The position numbers and the translations under genes are program-made. Below, piece after piece: positions 7,759-15,461 of a stretch of 41,211 nucleotides of DNA (positions are counted from its first letter, which is position 1; every line of letters starts with the position of its first letter). This stretch comes from a virus. The notes under the pieces were generated by a model, which was not told the DNA's origin, did no database searches, and saw only the letters and a list, made by a program, of their open reading frames with translations. Location of the stretch: the IMG/VR virus record IMGVR_UViG_3300008116_000452, positions 1 to 41,211 of that record. One strand, 5' to 3'.

Positions 7759-8426
7759 TGAGCTGTGGATGCGGAAATGTACCATGCCGTCACATAGTAA
7801 TAACTAATAATAGTAACTGTGGCGATGAAAAAGTAACCGTTACTCAACCTCTTATGGGGGTTGTTCAAGTAACTGCGGTTGGTCCTCGTGGTGCTTCTGG
7901 TTCTTCTGGATCTTCGGGTATTTCTGGCTCTAGTGGTTCTTCTGGATCTTCGGGTACTTCTGGAAACAATGGTTCTTCTGGATCTTCGGGTACTTCTGGA
8001 AACAATGGTTCTTCTGGATCTTCGGGTACTTCTGGCTCTTCTGGTGCTAATGGAGTAGCAGGATTTGGGTGGAATTCTACTGTAGATTTTTATAATCCTA
8101 CTACTAAAAAGATACAAATGGAAAATGTAGGAGATGTTTATAGTGTAGTAGTTACTTTTAGAGCAAAAGCTCCTAATGCTAACCAAACTCATATAGATCT
8201 TTCACTTTCTTCAACTGGAATTACCCCGTATGATAGGGTTTCTAAAAGTTTAGGCTTTATTAAAGGAAATAATGAGTGGGAAAATTATTATGAAATTTTC
8301 AATTTTTATGCTGATGCTGACTTTGTTACTAATGGCAATCAATGGAAAATTGCTGCTATAGGCGGAGATGTATCTGTAGCAAATGCCATTTACTTTATTC
8401 AACGAACCTTTAACGCTGGGGTATAA
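7758..8426 (+). CDS. Collagen-like virion protein, short repeat
   Basis: A 222-residue protein in three parts. Residues 1-41 form a small Cys-rich head (Cys3, Cys5, Cys10, Cys21: MSCGCGNVPC) that runs into VTVTQPLMGVVQVTAVGPRG. Residues about 42-99 are Gly-Xaa-Yaa triplets, mainly GSS, GTS and GNN. Residues 100-222 are a globular, probably beta-sandwich domain (KIQMENVGDVYSVVVTF...). This head-stalk-tip layout is typical of trimeric phage fibres and decoration fibres. Its N-terminus resembles that of the next protein, so both may dock on the same site. Overlaps on both sides are TAATG. Confidence 0.85.
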   Translation: MSCGCGNVPCRHIVITNNSNCGDEKVTVTQPLMGVVQVTAVGPRGASGSSGSSGISGSSGSSGSSGTSGNNGSSGSSGTSGNNGSSGSSGTSGSSGANGVAGFGWNSTVDFYNPTTKKIQMENVGDVYSVVVTFRAKAPNANQTHIDLSLSSTGITPYDRVSKSLGFIKGNNEWENYYEIFNFYADADFVTNGNQWKIAAIGGDVSVANAIYFIQRTFNAGV

Positions 8427-9451
8427 TGGGACGTAATTCAATAAATATAGCAGACCAACCTAACCAAATTGTTCTAGTAGACCAGAACAGAAAGGTTGTT
8501 GTTACGGACAATGTCTGTAATAAGTCTGTTACTATTGAATTACCTCAAACTAATTTAATTGTACAAGAAGAATATACTAAAGTAGTAACAATTAATGAAG
8601 GTGCTACTGGTAAAGCTGGCTCTTCTGGCAGCAGTGGTACTTCTGGTAGAGATGGACGTGATGGAGGAGGAGGTTCTTCAGGTAGCTCAGGTTCCTCAGG
8701 TATAACAGGAACATCAGGTACAACAGGAACTTCAGGTACTGCAGGTACCTCAGGTACTTCAGGGGAAAATGGCACTTCAGGAAGCACAGGATCTTCAGGA
8801 AGTAGTGGAAGTACGGGATCAAGTGGTACTAGTGGCAGCACCGGCTCTTCAGGTAGCAGTGGATCTACTGGAACTTCAGGCACTTCAGGTGAAAATGGTA
8901 CCTCAGGCTCTTCAGGTACCTCAGGAAGTAGTGGCACCTCTGGTTCTTCAGGAAGCACTGGCACTTCCGGCAGCACAGGAACTTCTGGAAGTAGTGGCAG
9001 TTCTGGGGAAAGTGGTACTTCTGGAAGTTCAGGTTCATCGGGAACAACCGGTACTTCAGGTAGTACTGGAAGCTCAGGCTCTAGTGGCTCCTCAGGTGAA
9101 TCTGGCACCTCTGGCAGTTCAGGAACATCGGGCCAAGATGGAGCTTCTTCAGTTCAAAACCCAGGAAATAATAGAGTAATTACTTCTACAGGAATATCTA
9201 CTGGATTACTTGCTGAAGAAAATATGTTATTTACGGGAACTCTTCTTTCTGTAAGTAGCAGTATAGAAATAACAGGTTCATCTACTAATAATATTTTCCT
9301 TATAAAACTTGATAATGGAAATGGTCAAAGTGAAAAAATTAAAGTTAACAATGAAGGTATTTTAATTTTAGGTAATTTAGATTCTGCTCCTACTGCTATT
9401 ACGGGTGGAATTTATTATTCTAATGGAAGTTTTTATTTAGGAATTGAATGA
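8426..9451 (+). CDS. Collagen-like virion protein, long repeat
   Basis: A 341-residue protein with an N-terminal head (1-58, IVLVDQNRKVVVTDNVCNKS), a Gly-Xaa-Yaa stalk of about 180 residues (59-241, GSS, GTS, GST, GTT, GES, GEN, GRD) and a C-terminal domain (242-341, ending AITGGIYYSNGSFYLGIE). The C-terminal ending, with a 'show one frame of data' beta motif, is common at tips of phage fibres. The stalk contains no proline. Fibre or head-decoration function is inferred from layout and from the neighbouring paralogue. Confidence 0.85.
   Translation: MGRNSINIADQPNQIVLVDQNRKVVVTDNVCNKSVTIELPQTNLIVQEEYTKVVTINEGATGKAGSSGSSGTSGRDGRDGGGGSSGSSGSSGITGTSGTTGTSGTAGTSGTSGENGTSGSTGSSGSSGSTGSSGTSGSTGSSGSSGSTGTSGTSGENGTSGSSGTSGSSGTSGSSGSTGTSGSTGTSGSSGSSGESGTSGSSGSSGTTGTSGSTGSSGSSGSSGESGTSGSSGTSGQDGASSVQNPGNNRVITSTGISTGLLAEENMLFTGTLLSVSSSIEITGSSTNNIFLIKLDNGNGQSEKIKVNNEGILILGNLDSAPTAITGGIYYSNGSFYLGIE
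8602..9148 (+). repeat. Gly-Xaa-Yaa coding repeat
   Basis: Nine-base codon triplet repeat encoding GSS, GTS, GST and related triplets. Serine codons are mixed (TCT, TCA, AGT, AGC, TCC, TCG), so the DNA repeat is degenerate although the protein repeat is regular. Confidence 0.85.
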
Positions 9452-9455
9452 TCAT

Positions 9456-9463
9456 ATATTTAT
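9456..9463 (+). promoter_or_regulatory. ATATTTAT box, candidate promoter
   Basis: An exact octamer in the context ATATTTATAACAAACTA, 35 nt before the ATG at 9499. The same extended context ATATTTATAACAAACTA recurs at 19283 before the tape measure gene. Confidence 0.6.
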
Positions 9464-9498
9464 AACAAACTAAATCCCAATAACAAAACGATTTTAAT

Positions 9499-10560
9499 AT
9501 GGCACAATGGAAAAAAGTAGTTGTCTCGGGCAGTAGTGCAGAATTAGCTGCTCTTAAAGTAGACAACCTAACCTCTGGGCAAGTAGTAATAGGTGGAGGT
9601 TCTGCAGGTAACCTCTCAACCACAGCAATAAATGGTACTGGTAATATAGTAGCGACCACAGCAGCAACCGGATTATCACATTCTGGTTCTTTTAGTGGTT
9701 CTTTCTTTGGTGATGGTTCTGGGTTATCTGGCGTTGCTGCTAGTTTTCCGGTAACTCAAAAAGATCCTTTAGCTGGAACTACACAAGTATTTGTTAATGA
9801 TGGAGCAAGTAAATATGCTACCATATCTCAATTTAATTCTGCCTCATATGTAGGTTTAAGTGGGGATATAACAGCAACAAGTACTGGGGTTGTTACTATT
9901 GCTAACAACGCTGTTACTACTGCTAAAATAGCAACTTCTCTTGGTACACTAGGTGTTAACAATTTTACTGGTAGTTTTACTGGTTCATTTAAAGGTGATG
10001 GTAGTAATTTAACAGGAATCGCAACTACTCTAACAACTGACGCTGATAGTGGTGGTACCCAACCTGTAAGTTTACAAACTGATACCTTAGACATTGCTGG
10101 AGGGACCAATATTACAACTACTGTAGGTAAAGTAGGCAACACAGTCACGGTTACTGCCAACTTAGATAATACTCTTACAGGAGATATTACCTTCTCGGGT
10201 GATGTAATTACAATACAGAAAAAACTCGTAGTCCAGGGCACAGCTTCTTTCCAAAATACTACTAATTTAGAAGTAGCAGATAGATTTGTCCTTTTAGCTT
10301 CGGGTTCTAATTCTACAGGAGATGGCGGTATTGTTATCCAACAAGCTACCCAAGATGTAGGTGAATTATTTGGGTGGGACAGTGGACAAAATAGATGGGC
10401 AGTAACCGGTAGCTTTACAGCCAATCAATCTTCATTTACTCCTGATGCTTATCTTTCCTTAGTTGTTGATGAAGACAACGGAAGTACTGATGTAGCTAAG
10501 TACCAAAAACGAGGTAACATCAAGATTGATACTAACGACGATATTTGGATTTACGCATAA
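9499..10560 (+). CDS. Beta-rich appendage protein with GDGS repeats
   Basis: A 353-residue structural protein. The N-terminal tag MAQWKKVVVSGSSAELAAL is shared in form with the protein at 11013. The middle has repeated strand-turn units, GSFSGSFFGDGSGLSGV (about residues 62-78) and GSFTGSFKGDGSNLTGI (about 156-172), and the segment SLSGDITATSTGVVTIANNAV. This pattern is common in phage fibres and related appendages. The C-terminus (YQKRGNIKIDTNDDIWIYA) may be the tip. Serine, threonine and glycine dominate and no cysteine is seen. The virion site is not known. Confidence 0.83.
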   Translation: MAQWKKVVVSGSSAELAALKVDNLTSGQVVIGGGSAGNLSTTAINGTGNIVATTAATGLSHSGSFSGSFFGDGSGLSGVAASFPVTQKDPLAGTTQVFVNDGASKYATISQFNSASYVGLSGDITATSTGVVTIANNAVTTAKIATSLGTLGVNNFTGSFTGSFKGDGSNLTGIATTLTTDADSGGTQPVSLQTDTLDIAGGTNITTTVGKVGNTVTVTANLDNTLTGDITFSGDVITIQKKLVVQGTASFQNTTNLEVADRFVLLASGSNSTGDGGIVIQQATQDVGELFGWDSGQNRWAVTGSFTANQSSFTPDAYLSLVVDEDNGSTDVAKYQKRGNIKIDTNDDIWIYA

Positions 10561-10577
10561 AATTAATTATATAGGTT

Positions 10578-10763
10578 ATGGGATTACTCGATAAAATACA
10601 ACCAAAATCTCCCCAAGAAACTCCTAAGGATAATTTGGAAAAAAAAGAAATTGAATTTATATTAAATACTATAAAAAACTCTAGCTTTAAAGGTGAAGAT
10701 TTAGACATCCTTTATAGAGTTGTAGTTAAGTTACAAAATCAATATATTAAATTAGAAACATGA
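10578..10763 (+). CDS. Small charged protein, function unknown
   Basis: A 61-residue protein, MGLLDKIQPKSPQE then a Lys/Glu-rich segment and an amphipathic helix (EFILNTIKNS...ILYRVVVKLQNQYIKLE). The C-terminal half has the Leu/Ile spacing of a helical bundle. It follows the 9499 gene by 17 bp and overlaps the next small frame by ATGA. I do not recognise it. Confidence 0.65.
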   Translation: MGLLDKIQPKSPQETPKDNLEKKEIEFILNTIKNSSFKGEDLDILYRVVVKLQNQYIKLET

Positions 10764-10924
10764 CATATGATGTTAATGAATTAAGTCTTCTTAGAGAATC
10801 TCTTAACCATATAACAATAAAAGGGTCTGATGCAAAATTAATAGCTAATCTTCAAACCAAATTAGAACAAAACATCTCAGACCTAAATACTTCTAAAACT
10901 TCAAAGGGGACCACAACTAAGTGA
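10760..10924 (+). CDS. Very small protein (54 aa), function unknown
   Basis: ATG at 10760 overlaps the preceding TGA (ATGA), and TGA at 10922-10924 ends the frame. The product is mostly helical and charged (MTYDVNELSLLRESLNHI, then KLIANLQTKLEQNISDL). Its last codons form the 5' arm and loop of the terminator at 10903-10932, so gene and terminator are packed together. The tight overlap and the similar helical character suggest a pair with the preceding small protein. Confidence 0.6.
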   Translation: MTYDVNELSLLRESLNHITIKGSDAKLIANLQTKLEQNISDLNTSKTSKGTTTK

Positions 10925-10932
10925 TCCCTTTT
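10903..10932 (+). terminator. Terminator overlapping the end of the 54-aa gene
   Basis: The arms are AAAGGGGACCAC (10903-10914) and GTGATCCCTTTT (10921-10932) around a six-base loop. Eleven of twelve positions can pair, with one C-A mismatch and one G-T wobble. The T-run is part of the 3' arm. Confidence 0.75.
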
Positions 10933-10934
10933 GT

Positions 10935-10942
10935 GTATTTAT
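10935..10942 (+). promoter_or_regulatory. GTATTTAT, one-base variant of the box
   Basis: It differs from the recurrent octamer only at the first base. It sits directly behind the terminator, as most exact copies do, and 70 nt before the ATG at 11013. Confidence 0.42.
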
Positions 10943-10950
10943 GATAAATT

Positions 10951-10996
10951 GTTGGCCCGAAAGGGAAGTGGGCACCACACTTATGGTGTAACCAAC
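10951..10996 (+). promoter_or_regulatory. Possible three-way-junction RNA leader
   Basis: The outer helix GTTGG (10951-10955) pairs with CCAAC (10992-10996). Inside lie a GAAA-capped hairpin, CCC (10956-10958) with GGG (10963-10965), and a second hairpin, CACCA (10973-10977) with TGGTG (10984-10988) around a six-base loop. It is the longest GC-richer stretch in any gap of the window and ends 16 nt before the ATG at 11013. It is not a tRNA. Function is unknown. Confidence 0.45.
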
Positions 10997-11012
10997 CACA
11001 ATATAGTTAGAT

Positions 11013-12269
11013 ATGCCAAACTGGAAAAAAGTAATTACATCTGGTAGCAATGCTACCCTGAACGAGATAACCGCTAGTGTAGTCTCTGCTTCTTCTTTTG
11101 TAGGAGCATCTACAGTTAAATACCAAACTGGTTCTTCTCTTCAAACTAATTTAGGAAATCTCCAAATTTTTAATTATGCCACAGATGTGTTTATTACGGC
11201 TAGTAATAATCAATTAATTCTACAATTTGGAACTCCTGCTTTCCCTACTCTTGGTACATTTACTGTAAGTGGATTTGATAATGATAGATTTAGTGGTCCT
11301 GGTGCTGGTAGTTACGTAGTAGATAATACCTATAATTTTACTTTTAATTATACATTAGACCCAACAAATACATTTGTATCTACTTCCCTTTTAAGCACAG
11401 TTTTTGGAACAACAACAGAAATAACTAAATCTTTAAGTGGCGCTAGCTCTACTACTTTTTATGTTAATACTACTAATCCTAATATAAATTATTTTCATTC
11501 TGGATCTCACACATTTGAAGCAGGATTATGTGTTCAATTAGCGGACGGAAGTTTATATAGCACAAAACGAGCCCTTAGTTCGGGCACAACTACGCTAACA
11601 AAAGATAACCCCACAACCCCAGGAATCTCATTTAATTATTCAGGTTTAACTGGAGGAACTTCTTTTGTAAGTAACACAGGCAACTACAGTACTTCCGATA
11701 TAGAAGAGGGAGTTACTGGGACTATAACATTTACATCATCTTCGGGCACAGCAGATGGGTGGAGTAGTAATGGTGTTTTTACAACTTCAAACTCAACCCC
11801 CATTACAGTAACTGCTGCTGGAGCCATTACAACGGTAACAGTAAGCCAAAGTTGGGATTCAGGAGGATTAGGAACTCCTCTCACACCACTTGCGGGGAAT
11901 AGAACCCAAAGCAAAGCTTTTAGTAGAATAATTTCTCTCCGCTATGGTGCTTCAGATAGTGGGTCTTTTACAGAAGCCCAATTGCGAGATGTATTAGCTT
12001 GGGAAACTGGGACAGGAGTACAAAATGGTAATATTGATTTTGGAAATATTAACCCCAATGGTGATACTATTAGTGTAACAGTAACAACTTCTCCTAAATT
12101 TATATATATTATATATGCTAATAATCAATCTGATTTAACTCAAATAGTCCAAAACCAACAAAATATAATAAATAGTTTTACTAAAACAGTTGTAGGAAAT
12201 TATAAAGTTTATAAAGGTCCTGAAATTACCCTTTTACCAACAACATTCACAGCAACTTTATCAACATAA
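11013..12269 (+). CDS. Beta-rich appendage protein, N-terminal paralogue of the 9499 product
   Basis: A 418-residue structural protein. The first 20 residues (MPNWKKVITSGSNATLNEIT) match in form those of the 9499 product (MAQWKKVVVSGSSAELAAL), and the rest diverges. The body is Ser/Thr/Gly-rich with many short predicted strands. The C-terminal half contains RIISLRYGASDSGSFTEAQ and SPKFIYIIYANNQSDL, then KTVVGNYKVYKGP, a pattern I associate with receptor-binding or fibre-tip regions but cannot assign. The N-terminal tag may be a shared docking peptide. Confidence 0.8.
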   Translation: MPNWKKVITSGSNATLNEITASVVSASSFVGASTVKYQTGSSLQTNLGNLQIFNYATDVFITASNNQLILQFGTPAFPTLGTFTVSGFDNDRFSGPGAGSYVVDNTYNFTFNYTLDPTNTFVSTSLLSTVFGTTTEITKSLSGASSTTFYVNTTNPNINYFHSGSHTFEAGLCVQLADGSLYSTKRALSSGTTTLTKDNPTTPGISFNYSGLTGGTSFVSNTGNYSTSDIEEGVTGTITFTSSSGTADGWSSNGVFTTSNSTPITVTAAGAITTVTVSQSWDSGGLGTPLTPLAGNRTQSKAFSRIISLRYGASDSGSFTEAQLRDVLAWETGTGVQNGNIDFGNINPNGDTISVTVTTSPKFIYIIYANNQSDLTQIVQNQQNIINSFTKTVVGNYKVYKGPEITLLPTTFTATLST

Positions 12270-12275
12270 TAAATT

Positions 12276-12815
12276 ATGCCATTATTAGCAGATGGATTTA
12301 TAATACAAGCCTCAGTTCCTATCGACAATAGATTTTTTGTCACGGGATCGGCTCAATTATTTGGGATCCAAACTGTTTATGATGGTTTAACAGTATATGT
12401 TACTGGTTCAAATGAATATTATTTATTAGTTAATGATGAAGAAAGTGATACTAATATTGGGTGGCGTCAACTTCCTGTAACATATGTAACTTCAAGTACC
12501 GCTGCGGTAAGTACTACTACTATTTTATATGACATAATTACTGGAAGTACTCCCCATTCTACTGCTGTAAGTTATCATAGTGCTCATTCTAATTATCATA
12601 TATATGACGCAAACGGAACTAGAGCCGGGTCTTTAATAGCTAGTTTTAATGGCAATTCATTAGATTACACAAATTTCAGTAATATAGGTACTGGAGATGG
12701 GGCCAATCACATTGATATCCAAGTAGTATTAGCTACTAATGGAATTAGAATCCAAGCAATTAATTCTGATGGATCTAAAACCCCAGTAGTTAAAATTTCT
12801 ACTCAGCTTTTATAA
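12276..12815 (+). CDS. Beta-rich appendage protein
   Basis: A 179-residue protein that follows the preceding gene by 6 bp. The N-terminal 70 residues (ASVPIDNRFFVTGSAQLFG, then GLTVYVTGSNEYYLLVND and GWRQLPV) match a small domain often found at the start of phage appendage proteins: a 'what was set' strand pair followed by a Tyr-rich strand. The C-terminal half is Ser/Thr/Asn-rich with HSAHSNYHIYDANG. No enzyme motif is visible. Its stop codon overlaps the next ATATTTAT box. Confidence 0.78.
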   Translation: MPLLADGFIIQASVPIDNRFFVTGSAQLFGIQTVYDGLTVYVTGSNEYYLLVNDEESDTNIGWRQLPVTYVTSSTAAVSTTTILYDIITGSTPHSTAVSYHSAHSNYHIYDANGTRAGSLIASFNGNSLDYTNFSNIGTGDGANHIDIQVVLATNGIRIQAINSDGSKTPVVKISTQLL

Positions 12816-12822
12816 TATTTAT
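12815..12822 (+). promoter_or_regulatory. ATATTTAT box, candidate promoter for neck genes
   Basis: An exact octamer that begins on the last base of the upstream TAA, 11 nt before the ATG at 12834. No terminator lies upstream. Confidence 0.55.
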
Positions 12823-12833
12823 AAAAAAACATC

Positions 12834-13988
12834 ATGGCAAATTCTCTAATATGGCCCGGCTCTAGTTCATTTTTCCCAGGGGATACTCCATTTGGATTTT
12901 ATGATAACGATTTAGATTTCCAATGTGATGCTGATAAAGTAGCTATGTTTGTAGCTCGTAGATTAGGGTATCCTTTGATTGATGTTGAACTTCAAGACCT
13001 TAATTTTTATACAGCATTTGAAGAAGCTGTAACAACTTATGGTAATGAAGTATATGCATTTAAAGCTAGTGAAAATTATCTTTCATTAGAGGGGTCAACT
13101 ACTGGATCTAATTTAAATTATAAATTACAACAACCTAATTTAGGCACTATTGTTAGAATAGCTGAACAATATGGTGAAGAAGCGGGCGTGGGGGGATCTG
13201 TAAGTTGGAGAACAGGGAGTGTAGTCCTTACTGCTAATAAACAAGTTTATGACCTAAACGAATGGGCAACCTCCCAAAGTATAGCATCAGGAGATATAGA
13301 AATTAAAGAAATATTTTATCAAGCTTCTCCTTCTATTGTAAGATATTTCGATCCTTATGCTGGTACAGGAACAGGGGTACAAGGATTATTAGATGCCTTT
13401 GGATTTGGTAGTTTTTCTCCAGGTATTAACTTCTTATTAATGCCTATTAACTATGATTTATCTAAAATTCAAGCTATTGAATTTAATGACCAAATAAGAA
13501 AATCTAATTATAGTTTTGAATTAGTCAATAATCAATTAAGAATATTTCCTATTCCTACTGTTAATGGTGATAAATTATTTTTTAAATATATTTTAAAATC
13601 TGACAGAAACAGAGCTACAGTTAGTGGAAGTATAGGAAGTGGAGTTGTAACTGATGTTTCTACAGTTCCATACACTAACCCTATTTATTCTTACATTAAT
13701 TCTATAGGTAGACAATGGATATTTGAATATACTTTAGCTCTTTGTAAAGAAATGCTGGGATATGTTAGAGGTAAATACACCACAGTCCCTATTCCTAACG
13801 CAGAAGTAACTCTTAATCATAGTGATCTTATCTCGGCTGCAACTTCTGAAAAAGTGGCATTGCTCGAGAGACTAAGAGGATATTTAGACGAAACATCTCG
13901 AAATAAGTTATTAGAAAAAAAGGCTAATGAAGCTGAGTTTATACAGAAAGACTTAAACGCAGTACCTTACACAATCTTTATTGGCTAA
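12834..13988 (+). CDS. 13: Neck protein (T4 gp13-like)
   Basis: A 384-residue protein that matches the gp13 neck family of T4-like phages (T4 gp13 is 309 aa). These proteins form the ring at the head-tail junction. Distinctive segments are FYDNDLDFQCDADKVAMFV (about residues 22-40), the helical block IFEYTLALCKEMLGYVRGKY near 300-320, IPNAEVTLNHSDLIS and the C-terminal ALLERLRGYLDETSR. The extra length comes from the middle (GTGTGVQGLLDAFGFGSFSPG). The next two genes are gp14- and gp15-like and are joined by TAATG overlaps, as expected for one neck operon. Confidence 0.85.
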   Translation: MANSLIWPGSSSFFPGDTPFGFYDNDLDFQCDADKVAMFVARRLGYPLIDVELQDLNFYTAFEEAVTTYGNEVYAFKASENYLSLEGSTTGSNLNYKLQQPNLGTIVRIAEQYGEEAGVGGSVSWRTGSVVLTANKQVYDLNEWATSQSIASGDIEIKEIFYQASPSIVRYFDPYAGTGTGVQGLLDAFGFGSFSPGINFLLMPINYDLSKIQAIEFNDQIRKSNYSFELVNNQLRIFPIPTVNGDKLFFKYILKSDRNRATVSGSIGSGVVTDVSTVPYTNPIYSYINSIGRQWIFEYTLALCKEMLGYVRGKYTTVPIPNAEVTLNHSDLISAATSEKVALLERLRGYLDETSRNKLLEKKANEAEFIQKDLNAVPYTIFIG

Positions 13989-14497
13989 TGGCACTTTTTG
14001 GACGACAGAGAGATATTAATTTATTTACAACAATTAATAGAGAATTGTTGGGGGATATTATTAACCAACAATGCTCTTTTTATAAACTAAAATTAGAACA
14101 AACTACCTTTAATCTTTATGGAGAGGCAGCAGGCGGGAAATTTTATAACGGCCCTACTCTATTTAACTGTTTAATCAAATTTTCAGACCAAGAATACCCT
14201 ATAACTGATTTTGGTGTAGATTTTAACTGGGCAATTGACTTTATGTTTTTAAGAGAAGATTTGGTTAATGCCCATGTTGTACCTGAGGTAGGAGATATTA
14301 TTATGTACCAAAATGCTTATTATGAAATAGACAGCATTATAGCTACCCAATATCTCCTAGGCAAAAACCCAGATTACCCAGATGAACCTAATCCATTAAA
14401 CCCTGGTTTATCTGAGTTTGGTTCTAATTTTTCAATTACTTGTAAAACTCATTACGAGCCGGCAGATAAATTTAACATTACTAAAGAAAGATTCTAA
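13988..14497 (+). CDS. 14: Neck protein / head completion (T4 gp14-like)
   Basis: A 169-residue protein with features of T4 gp14 (256 aa): NLYGEAAGGKFYNGPTLF near residues 42-59, a central DFGVDFNWAIDFMFLREDL, then VVPEVGDIIMYQNAYYEIDS and the LLGKNPDYPDEPNP loop. It would join gp13 in the neck that seals the packaged head. It is shorter than T4 gp14. Start and stop both form TAATG overlaps with neighbours. The assignment rests on motif style and gene order. Confidence 0.78.
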   Translation: MALFGRQRDINLFTTINRELLGDIINQQCSFYKLKLEQTTFNLYGEAAGGKFYNGPTLFNCLIKFSDQEYPITDFGVDFNWAIDFMFLREDLVNAHVVPEVGDIIMYQNAYYEIDSIIATQYLLGKNPDYPDEPNPLNPGLSEFGSNFSITCKTHYEPADKFNITKERF

Positions 14498-15432
14498 TGG
14501 CAGAAGAAGGTAAAATCCCCATTCCTAAATCTCAACTTGAGGTTTCTAATGAGCAAGTACAAGCTCGTCAAACATATGGTGTGCCTAATGAATTTACTCC
14601 TACTAGAGCTACGGCCGATAATAGAGTAAATGATCAAGTAGTAAATCCTGCTAGAGCGGCACAAATTTCTGTTAAAGATGAAGCATGGAAACCCTTTACT
14701 ATAGGGCTAAAAGATATTGATGAAACTATTAAATACTATTTTGATAACGTAATTAGACCTACAGTTTCTCAAAGTGGGGCTAGAGTAGCAGTCCCCGTAA
14801 TTTATGGTTCCCCTGAAAGATGGAAATCAGTCCAACGTGACGGATACTATAGAGATGTTAATAATAGAATTATGGCACCTCTTATCATGTACAAAAGAAC
14901 ATCAATTGATAGAAATAGAAGCATGATATCTAAAATTGATGCTGATTTTCCTCAAACTTATGCTGTTTTTCAACAAAAATACACTAAACAAAATTTTTAT
15001 AATCAATTAAGTGTATTAAATGGTGCTACACCTATTAAAACATATCAAGCTGTTGTAATACCTGATTTTGTTACTCTTAATTATTCTTGTGTAATATACA
15101 CCTATTATATGGAACAATTAAACAAAATTATGGAAGCTATAAATTATGCAGCCGATTCATATTGGGGAGATCCTCAACGTTTTAAATTTAGAGCGGGTAT
15201 TGGCTCTTATCAAACGATTACTGAATTAAATGTGGGGCAACAACGTACTGTAAAAGGATCATTTGAAATTAAAATGAATGGTTACCTAATTCCTGATGTA
15301 ATTCAAAAGGATCTTAATGCTGTTAAAAAATTCTCAAGTGATTCAAAAGTTATAATAGGTCAAGAAACTGTACAAAATTTAGGACGAAATACTAATAATG
15401 GTTTTATTGAAGATATAAACACTAATCTTTAA
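14497..15432 (+). CDS. 15: Tail completion / sheath terminator (T4 gp15-like)
   Basis: A 311-residue protein of the gp15 family (T4 gp15 is 272 aa), the hexameric ring at the head-proximal end of the tail. Visible features are VPVIYGSPERW (residues 99-109), APLIMYKRTS (127-136), YQAVVIPDFVTLNYSCVIYT (183-202, the conserved strand block), MEQLNKIMEAINYAADSYWG (205-224) and the C-terminal KGSFEIKMNGYLIPD. The N-terminal 60 residues are extended and charged. It follows gp14 by TAATG and precedes the sheath, consistent with T4 order 13-14-15-18-19. Confidence 0.85.
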   Translation: MAEEGKIPIPKSQLEVSNEQVQARQTYGVPNEFTPTRATADNRVNDQVVNPARAAQISVKDEAWKPFTIGLKDIDETIKYYFDNVIRPTVSQSGARVAVPVIYGSPERWKSVQRDGYYRDVNNRIMAPLIMYKRTSIDRNRSMISKIDADFPQTYAVFQQKYTKQNFYNQLSVLNGATPIKTYQAVVIPDFVTLNYSCVIYTYYMEQLNKIMEAINYAADSYWGDPQRFKFRAGIGSYQTITELNVGQQRTVKGSFEIKMNGYLIPDVIQKDLNAVKKFSSDSKVIIGQETVQNLGRNTNNGFIEDINTNL

Positions 15433-15449
15433 TTTTAAACTAAAATTTT
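15431..15449 (+). terminator. Weak AT-only hairpin, possible terminator
   Basis: AATTTTA (15431-15437) pairs with TAAAATT (15441-15447) across a three-base loop. The stem has no G-C pair, so its strength is doubtful. It overlaps the stop codon and precedes the next box. Confidence 0.3.
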
Positions 15450-15457
15450 ATATTTAT
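15450..15457 (+). promoter_or_regulatory. ATATTTAT box, candidate promoter
   Basis: An exact octamer, only 4 nt before the ATG at 15462. As at 214, this implies a leaderless or nearly leaderless mRNA if the box acts as a -10 element. Confidence 0.5.
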
Positions 15458-15461
15458 TATC

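Noticed and set aside
7755-8192. Minus-strand frame with an Arg/Ser/Thr-rich middle
   Set aside because: It is antisense to the 7758 collagen-like gene, and its low-complexity part mirrors that repeat.
8545-9108. Minus-strand Pro/Glu-rich frame in the shorter collagen-like gene
   Set aside because: Same artefact of the Gly-Xaa-Yaa repeat as in the long fibre.
10943-11000. Possible hammerhead ribozyme or tRNA-like element
   Set aside because: The CUGANGA core is absent and the size and helices do not fit a tRNA. Only a generic three-way junction is supported.
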